From positions 43,210 through 107,209 of the forward strand of contig DQGD01000001.1 of NCBI GenBank assembly GCA_003533505.1: 64,000 bases of DNA, in the 5' to 3' direction. Below are positions 26,301-33,845 of this stretch, one piece after another; positions within the stretch are counted from its first letter, which is position 1, and every line of letters starts with the position of its first letter. Below the pieces are notes generated by a model that searched no databases, was not told the origin of the DNA, and worked only from the letters and a program-made list of their open reading frames with translations. Source of the DNA: Clostridiales bacterium. GTDB lineage: Bacteria > Bacillota > Clostridia > Christensenellales > Pumilibacteraceae. The position numbers and the translations under genes are program-made.

Positions 26301-28671
26301 TTACATACCGCAGCTCCACAGCGGAATTGTTTTTGTATGTGCCGGTATTTACGCCGTCCCAACCGACGGTGGTCGAAGCGGTTTCGACGTAATTTTTTAC
26401 CCTCGCGACGGTAATCGTGTACAAGCCGTCCTCTCGCATTATCGCACGGGTTTCCGAATAGCGTTCGCCGTCGGCGGATTCCGCTCTCAGCGTTTCGCCG
26501 TAGTAAGCGCCGCCGTCCGACTTACCGTCGATAACGCCGAACTCAGGCACGAGCCGCGATTGGTGCAAGCCGTTCTCGTCGATAATATAGTGGTTTTGCG
26601 GATTGTTGAGCGACATCATGCCGTTCACGAGCCCGTCGGTGGCGGAAGCGTTGCCCTGAATATACATTTTGTCGCCCTTGGTGCGCCATCTGAAGCCCAC
26701 GCGGAGGACATAGCCGTCGGCGAGCTTTCCCGTGGTCTTATCGAAAGCAGGCTTGCCGTCGGCGGTTTTAAGGGCGTCTAAGTCACCCGTTTTCCAAAAC
26801 GGCACAAAGCCCTCGATAATCGTTCGGTACGTTCCGTCGGCTTCTTCCGTCGTGCGCATAACGGACGCGCACTCCGCGCCGGCGTCTACGCCCACCGCGG
26901 TGAAATAGGTTTCCCAGCCGTTTCTGCCGTTTTTGTATTGCTCGTCGCCGCTGTTCAAATCTCTGAAATTCGTGTCGGTCACGGAGAACTTTACCGTCAG
27001 TCCCGAAACGTCGTACTTGTCCTTGGACAGCACGTCGAGCGCGTTGTGACTAACCGTAGCGTAGAAGTACACGCCGTCCGTGCCCTTGACAGCTTTCACG
27101 TCGAAGCCCTTGCCCACCGAACTCGTATCGTCGCCCTCGGCTCTGCCGATTGCGCGAGCCGTCACTCCGCGGTAGTCCTTCCAATCGTCTGCGTTGCCGT
27201 CCACGGTAAAGCGCGGGTCGGCGGTAGGCGTGCCGGCGGTTATGCCGCCCGAGTTCACATACAGCCGTCTGCCGGCGTTCCACGGGTCGCAGCCGAGCGG
27301 ATAAACGAGGTAGGGCTTGTTGTTAAGGCAGGCGTCCTTTATCAGCTCGGACTTGTCGACGGACTCGTTGCATTCGGGGTCGAGCGCGCCGTCGTCCGTT
27401 TTTTGCCCCGTGCCGTTTGCGAACGCCACGCTTACTCGCAGATATTCGCCGCTCGTGTCTACGCCGTCGTCGGACTTGTTCGCCGCGCCGAAGCCGAGCG
27501 CGAAGTCCGGAATAAAGTACTCCGCGGTAATATGCTTGTAAGTCGCGCCGTTTTTCGTCACGTCCTCGGCTTTCATCACGCCCTCGGTGTACGGCGCGCT
27601 GTAGCCTGCGCCGTCGAGCGCGTAGGAAACGGAGTTGCCGTACTTGTTGGCGACAAGCACTTCTATGCTCGTATTCTCCCACCACTCCTTTTCGGTGAGA
27701 TACAGCCGCTGCACCGCGTCGGTGAGAACGTAAAGTCCATCGCTGCCGCGCGTTATCTTATGCTCGACATAGCGCACTCCGTCGGGGAAATTCAGTCTTT
27801 TGGTTTCGCCCTCGTAGTCCGACCAATCGCTCGCGCTGCCGTCGATAACCTTGTCGGCGGCTTTTGCCTTATATAAGCCGTTTTCGGTGAATTTGAGCCA
27901 GGTGTCGGGCTTGTACCAATCCGCCTGACCTTGCGGATTCCATTCCCAGCTGAACTCCGAGCCCGCGTTGTTCGGGGTTTCATGGCGCTGGGTGGCGAAA
28001 GCGACGTTAAGGTACTCGGGCTTGCCGTCGAGCTTTATGAGCAACCACGGAATAAAGGCTTCCATGGCGTAGCCGTCGGCGGTGCCGTTGCCGTGCTCGT
28101 CGAGATCGGGGTTGATAAACCGCGTGCCCCAGCATACTCCCACAAGCGGATAGGCGTTGTAGCCGCCGCGATAATGGCGTCTGAGCAGGCTGGTGCCGTC
28201 GACCGCGAGCGCGAACTCATACGCGCCCGTGCCGTCGGAGGTGCTTATCATTCCCGGCTCGGCGACGTAGAGAGAAATGCCCGTCTTTTGGTATGCAGCC
28301 AAATCCCTTTTTTCGCGGTAAACGTTGATTATCGGGTCGCCCACTTCCGCGTAAAAATAAACGCCCTTGTCGGAAAAATGCGTGGTTACTTTCATTTCGC
28401 ACGGCTTTAAGTGCCCTGCGACGATTGGATTCTTACCCTTGCTGCCGTCGCTGAACTCGGTCGTGTAGTAGTTATGCTCGCTCTTCCAGAAGTCCTCGTC
28501 CTGCCGCCCGTCAAGCGTTACGCCCTCGTCGGTGTCGTAGACGATTTCCGGCGGCTCGGGATTGGTGAAGTCATAGTCAGGAAAACCGTTGTCCTTCACT
28601 CCGCTGCAAGCCGTCGCCGCGAGGGCGGCAAGCGTCAGCAAAAGAAAAATTATCGATAGCTTTTTTCTCAT
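23308..28671 (-). CDS. Giant lipoprotein with six CBM9-like and six Ig-like domains
   Basis: 1787 residues. Signal MRKKLSIIFLLLTLAALAATAC, lipidated Cys about 22. Four CBM9/DOMON-like domains at about 45-265, 275-480, 488-700 and 713-900; then six Ig-like repeats of about 78 residues (905-1370) marked by GKGNYxGT or GKGLFYGS endings. Two more CBM9-like domains lie at about 1378-1575 and 1585-1785. Domain starts share IDGxxxDWxDY (for example VIDGSASDWSDY, VDGNADDWKDY, AIDGDISDWADY). No catalytic motif is seen. It is best read as a cell-surface glycan tether with a long spacer. It lies 9 bases after GH43 and 16 before the propeller lipoprotein, in the ROK-led operon. Confidence 0.85.
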   Translation of the reverse strand: MRKKLSIIFLLLTLAALAATACSGVKDNGFPDYDFTNPEPPEIVYDTDEGVTLDGRQDEDFWKSEHNYYTTEFSDGSKGKNPIVAGHLKPCEMKVTTHFSDKGVYFYAEVGDPIINVYREKRDLAAYQKTGISLYVAEPGMISTSDGTGAYEFALAVDGTSLLRRHYRGGYNAYPLVGVCWGTRFINPDLDEHGNGTADGYAMEAFIPWLLIKLDGKPEYLNVAFATQRHETPNNAGSEFSWEWNPQGQADWYKPDTWLKFTENGLYKAKAADKVIDGSASDWSDYEGETKRLNFPDGVRYVEHKITRGSDGLYVLTDAVQRLYLTEKEWWENTSIEVLVANKYGNSVSYALDGAGYSAPYTEGVMKAEDVTKNGATYKHITAEYFIPDFALGFGAANKSDDGVDTSGEYLRVSVAFANGTGQKTDDGALDPECNESVDKSELIKDACLNNKPYLVYPLGCDPWNAGRRLYVNSGGITAGTPTADPRFTVDGNADDWKDYRGVTARAIGRAEGDDTSSVGKGFDVKAVKGTDGVYFYATVSHNALDVLSKDKYDVSGLTVKFSVTDTNFRDLNSGDEQYKNGRNGWETYFTAVGVDAGAECASVMRTTEEADGTYRTIIEGFVPFWKTGDLDALKTADGKPAFDKTTGKLADGYVLRVGFRWRTKGDKMYIQGNASATDGLVNGMMSLNNPQNHYIIDENGLHQSRLVPEFGVIDGKSDGGAYYGETLRAESADGERYSETRAIMREDGLYTITVARVKNYVETASTTVGWDGVNTGTYKNNSAVELRYVKDGKNLPFALIAPMGASNATSWVPEVEYEYNVTADGEYNLVTVEAFFNKHYLKAKTGSELPVDLVLSAAFYVHDGNADETKFAPTEYGTATSVTPSGGLYAVTSTGLVRNAEAVGKTAIFDGNVTDNIRNGEFDGMLEIVVAVNGVTLEKGRDYVVTVEANEKGGAYTVEGRGDYYGKVVREFNSGAKSVENAEIECAAEVEYSGNVSYLVTYLGEPLSTDYYDVTVGETDSLGKKEITITGKGLFYGSKTVTFTVVPKDVASGVSAAISTVLAGGETPVETVKHGDITLRRGADYEIDFGDLTSGGTKTATIVGKGNYGGTLEVEFVVLSEPIDLASDSITVTATAAKYYEPDGEFMPETLTVTYNDGATSVTLNADSDYTLGSVAFGGEDGGTATLAVIGNGLFGGTRNVTYTINLYRHMTNAKLGVQVSGELTYTGEAITPDVTVTWDGETLTEGEHYELEITDNVNAGEAKITITGMGERYKSSAVKSFTINPRDIASASLSVPDGLKHTGREVKPTLTVKDGATKLASGTDYTVTYSGDCANLVSDTTGNYGEAAVTAVGKGNYTGTAKLTYRFYTAATAKRVDGNKTDWADYDGNTSVIYNAGNTKGAEIIAKHEADGVYVFATVRHATLVKNSNNPQNDTHLRVIFALQTGTSYAAGDQIYVGANGNYKYWSKNYDNYYDNVESAFVVTGEDGNYVTYVEVFVPASNLTNVTDGTDLRVIFSWYAPGESETVFGFNNGTTWGPMKRWANAFNESNAKNFYYLDKNTDAVNRGLRYSKYVAADRAIDGDISDWADYDEASGTVKRTEGSNGRYIEYRAYYGADGTYLSTKSLTDKVVIGNRAASSTQKDLWKIYFYNTSWEFKLGGKDMGMAYGYQLAYDNNKLDLAEFAMKCEKQANGQYLTGMEMFIPSAAYEELGLTLTDGKPTVSTWIFGCKKATDYVVTEYEQFKTEAGKAASSWAADYQWFGGNYQNNDSAKSSYFEIIDYVKAA

Positions 28672-28680
28672 AATTCCCTC

Positions 28681-30867
28681 CTATTTCCCCAGCACGGCGA
28701 TTTCGGACACGGCAATAGGCGCGTCGTGCCGCAGCGTAATGCGGATTTCTTTGACCTTCAGCTCGTCGAACTCGGCAATCGCCGCTCCGCCCGGGCGCAT
28801 GAACTCAAAGCCCTCTTCTTCCTTGTTTATATAGCGGTCCACGTCAAACTTCAGGTCCTCGATGAGCGCGACTATCTTCTTTTCCTTGCCGTTAATCGTC
28901 TTTTTCGCCTCGAACTCGATTTTCTCGACGCTCTCGAAATGCTTTTTGTAGTCGAAAGAATTGTAAATCATCAGCGCGCGCACCGTGCGGTAGTCGTCGA
29001 ATGTCAGCGTTATCGTCGTTTCCGTCCGCTCGCACTCGAATTCGCCGATAAACTCGTCCCACGAGAAGAATCTGACGACTCCGTCGTTGAGAAGATTGAC
29101 GTCTGCCGATTTTTCGTTGGTGGTAATCGCGGCTTTACCTGCGATGTTTTTGTACTCGGCGTCCGCGCCTGCCTTGGGCTGGAGCGAATACGTCGGACCG
29201 TTGCAATGCATTACCTGCAAGCCGTCGGCGTTCTTCGTCCACACTATGGGGTCAAAGCAGCTGCCGCGCACGCCCGAGCCGCCCACGCGGTCGTAGTGCG
29301 AGTGATAGATTATGTACAGCTCGCCGTCATACTCGCAAAGGCTGTGATGCCCTGGCCCGCCCATGAAATCCCACTGCGGTTCGGAAGCAAGCACCTTGCC
29401 GCCCTCGGCGAGCGACAGCTTGCGGAACGGTCCCATGGGACTAGTCGACACCGCTTGCACAACCGAATAATACTTGGTCATATAGTAGTTGACCGACATG
29501 GTAAGGTAGTAGAGCCCGTCCTTGTAATACATGTACGGTCCCTCGTTAAGGTTTCTCTCTGTGAGGTCGCTCTCGTTCTCTTTGCTTAAATCGGAGGGCG
29601 TGAAGTAGTTCGTGCGCGTAAGCCGCGTCAGCGTTTCCCACTTCGGCTCGTCCGTCCAATTCTCGCCCGTTTCCATGCCGATAATATAGTTGCCGCCGTC
29701 GGCGTAAACCGCGGCGTAGAGGTACTTTTTGCCGCTTATCGGGTCGAGGTACGGGTGCACGTCGATGATGGTAATCGCTTCCGCTTCGCTCTTCGTGACC
29801 TGCCCCTTGGCGGCGCGCGCCTCGGCAGCCTTGCCGTCGCTGCCGCCCGTCACGTTCTGCCAATACTCGGACTTGCGCTCGTACAGATATTCGTAAATAT
29901 CCTCGGCGGCGACGAACGGGTCGGCTTCGGTAAGCGTGCGCTTGCTCTCGTCGTAGCCCTCGTCGCCCGGCGCGTTGGTGTACTGCACGAACGGTCCGCG
30001 CGGACTATCCGACACCGCGACGTAAAGCGCGTAGCAAAAGTTATTCGGCATGGCTTTGACGTTTGCCGCGCTCGCGTAAACGGCGGTGAAAAGCAGCTCG
30101 TTGTAATTCGTCTGCATCGCTACGGCGTTGTCGCTGAGTTCGAGATGCGACGCGTCCTTCCATATAAGCTTGACGCCGTATACGTCGGCGATATATTCCA
30201 GCACCTCGCTCACACGCTCGGCTTCGTAGGTCTTGCCGTTCGGCTGCTCTACTCCGCACTCAACGGTTTGCAAAAACGCTCGCTGCTCGTCGACGATTCC
30301 TTTCAGTGCGTCCACGGCTTCCGCACGCGTTTTGCCGTCAATCGCGGCTTCGACTTCCGCCGCGGTCTTGTTCCACTCGACGCGCTCGGCGTGATTGCGA
30401 AACACTACGCGGTACTTGTTGTAGGTCGCGCCGTTGTTCGCCGCGCTGCCGAAAAGATAGTACTTTTTCGTCGTTTTGTCGTAGATGACCTCGGGCGCCC
30501 ACAGTCTCTCGTTGAGCCACGAGCTTTCGCTCGGCTCGAAAATCGGGCAGACGTACTCCCACGTTTTCATATCGCGGCTCTTATAGCAAACGTTGCCGTG
30601 TCCGCCGTAAAGCGAGGACGTCGGGTACATGTAGAACCAGCCGTAGTCGGGGTCGGACTCGTCGTCTATGTATATGCACGTCGGGTCGGCGCACTCTGCC
30701 GGCATGTCGTTCAAATAAAATAGATTCTCGTTATAACCGCGCTCCGAATCGAGCTCGTCGTAATAGCTCAGTCTGTAGGTGTCCTTGCAACCGACAAGCG
30801 CAGATAAGCACATGACGGCAGCCGTCACGGCAATCGCAAGTCTTGCAAAAAGCTTCTTTTTTCCCAT
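28681..30867 (-). CDS. Glycoside hydrolase family 43 lipoprotein with C-terminal discoidin-like domain
   Basis: 728 residues; signal ends in lipobox ALVGC. GH43 five-bladed propeller: general base Asp in ECADPTCIYIDD (about 60), WAPEVIYDKTTKKYYLFGSA, pKa-modulating Asp in DVHPYLDPISGKKYLYA, general acid Glu in NLNEGPYMYYKDGLYYL, and His in GGPGHHSLCEYDGELYIIYH. An insertion of about 150 residues (about 160-310) splits the second blade. The C-terminal 140 residues (FFSWDEFIGEF ... IRITLRHDAPIAVSEIAVLG) look like an F5/8 type C domain. Expected to cut arabinosyl, xylosyl or galactosyl linkages outside the cell. GGGAGG before ATG 30867, 36 bases after the ROK stop. Confidence 0.87.
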   Translation of the reverse strand: MGKKKLFARLAIAVTAAVMCLSALVGCKDTYRLSYYDELDSERGYNENLFYLNDMPAECADPTCIYIDDESDPDYGWFYMYPTSSLYGGHGNVCYKSRDMKTWEYVCPIFEPSESSWLNERLWAPEVIYDKTTKKYYLFGSAANNGATYNKYRVVFRNHAERVEWNKTAAEVEAAIDGKTRAEAVDALKGIVDEQRAFLQTVECGVEQPNGKTYEAERVSEVLEYIADVYGVKLIWKDASHLELSDNAVAMQTNYNELLFTAVYASAANVKAMPNNFCYALYVAVSDSPRGPFVQYTNAPGDEGYDESKRTLTEADPFVAAEDIYEYLYERKSEYWQNVTGGSDGKAAEARAAKGQVTKSEAEAITIIDVHPYLDPISGKKYLYAAVYADGGNYIIGMETGENWTDEPKWETLTRLTRTNYFTPSDLSKENESDLTERNLNEGPYMYYKDGLYYLTMSVNYYMTKYYSVVQAVSTSPMGPFRKLSLAEGGKVLASEPQWDFMGGPGHHSLCEYDGELYIIYHSHYDRVGGSGVRGSCFDPIVWTKNADGLQVMHCNGPTYSLQPKAGADAEYKNIAGKAAITTNEKSADVNLLNDGVVRFFSWDEFIGEFECERTETTITLTFDDYRTVRALMIYNSFDYKKHFESVEKIEFEAKKTINGKEKKIVALIEDLKFDVDRYINKEEEGFEFMRPGGAAIAEFDELKVKEIRITLRHDAPIAVSEIAVLGK

Positions 30868-30903
30868 TACTACCTCCCGTATCGTTGTTTTGTCGTTTTT
30901 CGC

Positions 30904-32115
30904 TTAGGCGTTTTCCTCTATGGTCGCGCGCTCGGGCGAATGCGCCGTGCGCTCCTCCGAGAACTTGTCTATAATCGCGTCGCGCGCCGCCTCGAACGCG
31001 CCCAGCGCCGCCGCGTTGCCCTTCAGCCCCGAGGTCACTATGCGCGTGTCGTAGCCGTAGCCCTGCACCGTCCTGCGTATTTCGTCCGTGTACTCGTCGC
31101 CGAACTCGGTCATGCCGCCCGACAGAATTATCGCGTCGAAGTCCATAAACTCAATCATGTTCTTTATCAGCAGCCCGGCTTCTCTCGCCCACTCGGCTAC
31201 CGTTTTTTTCGTCAATTCGTCGCCGGCGCGATAAGCCGCAAGTATTTCGGAAAACCCGAAATTGCCGCTAAGCTCCGTCTTTTCGCCCGAAGCCGCTTTG
31301 GCTCTCAGCGCGCGCTTCAAGCCGCCGCAGTCGAGGTAATTCTCTATTCTCGCCGCGTCGGTCGAGCGGAGCAGCGTGTTCTGACCGATCTCGCCGGCAA
31401 TCCCGTGCGCGCCGAGGTACAGCTTGTCGCCGATAAGCATCGCGCTCGCAACGCCGCTGCCGATTTGCAGGTAGCAGCAGGAAAGCTCGTCGCCCGTTAT
31501 CGCTCCCGAACGCCGCTCGGCAAGTATCGCGAACTGCAAGTCGTTCCTGAGAATTATCTCCGTGCCGAAACGTTCTTTGTAGTATTCGTAAATATTGACG
31601 TTGCAATCGCGAAACGCGCCCGACAAAATTTTCCCGTGCGTTCTGGAATCGACGCGCCCTAAGTACGATATAGCTATCGCCGCGACGGGGTAATCGCCCT
31701 TGTGCCGCGCCAACATTTCCTCCACTCTGTCGGCAAGGTCGACTACGTCGTCGTCCGAAATGCCGGACCCGTAATCGAACGCGAACGAGTCCAGCTCCGC
31801 TCCGCCGAAATCTAATAGCGAAGCGCGCTGCGCGGCATAGTCGACAATCGCCACCGAGCAGTACGACGGGTTTACGCCGTACTCGATGGGCGGTCGCCCT
31901 TGCCCGGCTCGCGTGGGAGCCGCCTGCACCTTGGCGATTATTCCGCCGCTCGCGATGTCGTCCACCAGCTTCTTCGCGCCGCCGCTCGACAGATTCAGCG
32001 TTTTGCCCACGTTGAACGTCGAATCGGGCTTGTTCCTCAACAGGTTTATGATTAGCTTCGTGTTCTTTCTTCTTATAGAAGTGTGTTTTCTCGCAAGCTC
32101 GGTCGTATTGTTCAT
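30904..32115 (-). CDS. ROK-family transcriptional regulator, zinc motif absent
   Basis: 403 residues from ATG 32115 (GGAGGAG 4 bases upstream; an in-frame TTG at 32133 is less likely). N-terminal winged helix (about 10-75: NLLRNKPDSTFNVGKTLNLSSGGAKKLVD), then a ROK domain with VAIVDYAAQRASLLDFGG, HGIAGEIGQNTLL and LLIKNMIEFMDFDAIILSGG. The CxCGxxGCxE zinc motif and the His of GEIGH are missing, so sugar sensing or zinc binding may differ from NagC/XylR. First gene of the glycan operon and presumed local repressor. An AT-rich palindrome at 32167-32198 in its leader is the likely operator. Confidence 0.85.
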   Translation of the reverse strand: MNNTTELARKHTSIRRKNTKLIINLLRNKPDSTFNVGKTLNLSSGGAKKLVDDIASGGIIAKVQAAPTRAGQGRPPIEYGVNPSYCSVAIVDYAAQRASLLDFGGAELDSFAFDYGSGISDDDVVDLADRVEEMLARHKGDYPVAAIAISYLGRVDSRTHGKILSGAFRDCNVNIYEYYKERFGTEIILRNDLQFAILAERRSGAITGDELSCCYLQIGSGVASAMLIGDKLYLGAHGIAGEIGQNTLLRSTDAARIENYLDCGGLKRALRAKAASGEKTELSGNFGFSEILAAYRAGDELTKKTVAEWAREAGLLIKNMIEFMDFDAIILSGGMTEFGDEYTDEIRRTVQGYGYDTRIVTSGLKGNAAALGAFEAARDAIIDKFSEERTAHSPERATIEENA

Positions 32116-32166
32116 CTCTCCTCCATCAAGCAAATAACACCGCCTACCAAAATCGCCGCATTCGCG

Positions 32167-32198
32167 ATATTATTTTTACTTAGTGAAAAAATATATTA
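32167..32198. promoter_or_regulatory. Imperfect palindrome in the ROK operon leader (candidate operator)
   Basis: A nearly symmetric A/T-rich sequence centred on ACTTAGT near 32181, with TTTTT and AAAAA arms and further ATATTA-type flanks. It lies just downstream of the -10 box (32201-32206), the usual place for autorepression by a ROK protein. Confidence 0.5.
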
Positions 32199-32200
32199 TA

Positions 32201-32229
32201 ATTATAACCGGCTTGCGGTCGTTTGTCAA
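32201..32229 (-). promoter_or_regulatory. Consensus promoter of the ROK/glycan operon
   Basis: Minus strand TTGACA (32229-32224), 17-base spacer, TATAAT (32206-32201): a full consensus sigma-A promoter. The leader to ATG 32115 is about 80 bases. Confidence 0.85.
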
Positions 32230-32406
32230 TAGGTTTTTATAAATTTCGGATTTTAAATTGTCGGCGTCGGTTTTCACGCACGAAAGAAGCCGCCGCACGG
32301 GCGGCGACTTCTTTATCTTTACGGGTAAAACGTCTTTAATTTATAATCGGCTTATAATCAGCCGTTTATCATTTTTACGGAATTGTCGGGCAATACTAAT
32401 CGGGTT

Positions 32407-33237
32407 CTACCGGGGCGAGCTTAACAGCATAGATATATTGCCAACGGGAGGAACGTCGTTTTCGTCTAACGATTTTTGTTTTAAATTTCTCGTCAAATCG
32501 AAATTTTGCGGAATGAAAGCAATCCGGCGATTATCGTTATCCGCAAATTCGTTTCGCGTTTCGGCAAATAAATAGCAGAGATTTTTCGCAAAGTATTGCT
32601 TATAATACAAGCGCTCCGTTTGCATATCCGTGAAAAACCCGTCGGGAGTTTCTGCGGTTTTTATAAATTCGCAGTACGCGTTGCTCGCAAAATTATATCT
32701 GATTTCAAGGACGGATAGCGGCAACCCGTCGGAATTTACAAAATATCCGTTGCTCGTCATATCCAACATAATCCATTTGTTCAATTCGGAATCGAATATT
32801 TCGACGACGACGTGATTGTCGGTATCATAAGGCGAATACGGCATTAACCACACCCTACGCGCGTAAATTCCCACAGAAAGACAGCACTCTTGCAAAATCT
32901 TCGATTTGTTGAGGCAATTTATCCCGTTGTCCGGTTTGTCAAGGCAATACTCCAATAAATCTACCGCGTTACAGTCGATATTGTTTTTAAAATCGCCGTT
33001 ATGGGTGATTCGCGGAGCAAAATAACTTAGAAGATTCGTCGCTCTTCCAAAATCGCTCCCCTGCCCTGCAATCTTTTCCAAACCGTACTTTTCTTTCAGA
33101 ATCGAAAACTGCGGACAATCAAAACTATAAATCATTCTCGCGTTCGCTCCGTTTGCAAAATCACGATTATTAAACAGAATGCCTTTATAAATACTCAATA
33201 ATTCTTCCCAATACTCTTTTAGTTCGACGTTATTCAT
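32407..33237 (-). CDS. Transglutaminase-like (cysteine protease fold) protein
   Basis: 276 residues; GGAG before ATG 33237. The core of the transglutaminase-like superfamily is visible. The nucleophile Cys is in GINCLNKSKILQECCLSVGI (about residue 108), the His in TDNHVVVEIFDSELNKWIMLD (about 145) and the Asp in MLDMTSNGYF (about 160). No signal peptide, so probably cytoplasmic. The gene is clearly AT-richer than the flanking genes and stands alone between the ROK operon and tRNA-Ser, which suggests a transferred gene. Substrate unknown; protein or peptide bond cleavage is possible. Confidence 0.7.
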   Translation of the reverse strand: MNNVELKEYWEELLSIYKGILFNNRDFANGANARMIYSFDCPQFSILKEKYGLEKIAGQGSDFGRATNLLSYFAPRITHNGDFKNNIDCNAVDLLEYCLDKPDNGINCLNKSKILQECCLSVGIYARRVWLMPYSPYDTDNHVVVEIFDSELNKWIMLDMTSNGYFVNSDGLPLSVLEIRYNFASNAYCEFIKTAETPDGFFTDMQTERLYYKQYFAKNLCYLFAETRNEFADNDNRRIAFIPQNFDLTRNLKQKSLDENDVPPVGNISMLLSSPR

Positions 33238-33577
33238 AAATACTCCGAGAAAAAGCGTTCACACATATACTACCATAAACCGACTCCGTTTTCAAGCATA
33301 TAATATCCGAAAAACCGGTAAATGTTTGAGAATATAAATCCCGAATAACATTGCCGACACTGCGAAAGCTAAGGAACTAACGCTTCGCGCCACTCGCGAA
33401 TTCCTGTTTTTTGTAACTTCAATTTTTTTGCGCAATGGCTTTAACGCGGCTTTATCATAAAGCGAGATGGCGGTTGCCGGCATTACGGCAACCTTTGGAA
33501 CTAACGCTTCGCGTTGGTTCGCGAACTTATTTTTGCAAAATTGCAAAAATAAGTTCGTCCCTCGCTTTCGACGCACG
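33238..33577. repeat. Gene-free spacer with repeated motif and long perfect palindrome
   Basis: No gene seen. GGAACTAACGCTTCGCG occurs twice (near 33371 and 33497). A 36-base perfect palindrome at 33522-33557 has 17-base arms starting CGAACTTATTTTTGC and a 2-base centre. An AT-rich part lies near 33280-33330. Confidence 0.6.
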
Positions 33578-33607
33578 AAAAAAGGATGACCGAAGTCATC
33601 CTTTTTT
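33578..33607 (-). terminator. Terminator of tRNA-Ser
   Basis: AAAAAAGGATGAC (33578-33590), CGAA loop, GTCATCCTTTTTT (33595-33607): a 13-bp stem that works in both directions, 3 bases past the CCA end of the tRNA. Confidence 0.9.
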
Positions 33608-33609
33608 CG

Positions 33610-33706
33610 TGGCGGAGAAAGCGAGATTCGAACTCGCGCTACAGTTTATCACCGTACTAACCCCTTAGCAGGGGGTCCCCTTATAGCCTCTTGGGTATTT
33701 CTCCGC
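33610..33706 (-). tRNA. tRNA-Ser (GCT anticodon)
   Basis: 97 bases including an encoded CCA (33612-33610). Acceptor GCGGAGA/TCTCCGC pairs fully. The anticodon loop CTGCTAA is closed by CCCC/GGGG and gives GCT, reading AGC/AGU. A long variable arm and T-loop GAGTTCGAATCTC are class II serine features. Confidence 0.95.
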
Positions 33707-33742
33707 GAAAATCGAGGCTACGTGAAGTGCGATAGCTTTACT

Positions 33743-33771
33743 ATTATATCGTAAGCGCAGATGTTTGTCAA
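33743..33771 (-). promoter_or_regulatory. Promoter of tRNA-Ser
   Basis: Minus strand TTGACA (33771-33766), 17-base spacer, TATAAT (33748-33743), about 37 bases before the mature 5' end. Confidence 0.85.
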
Positions 33772-33845
33772 CGATTTGAGCGAAAATTCCGAAGTTAAGT
33801 TATTTATCGCTCGGCAGAAATGCGCAGAGGCATTGGCGCAAGAGG

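Noticed and set aside
33292..33576. 94-codon minus-strand frame before tRNA-Ser
   Set aside because: It runs through the palindrome and twin repeats and has no family resemblance.
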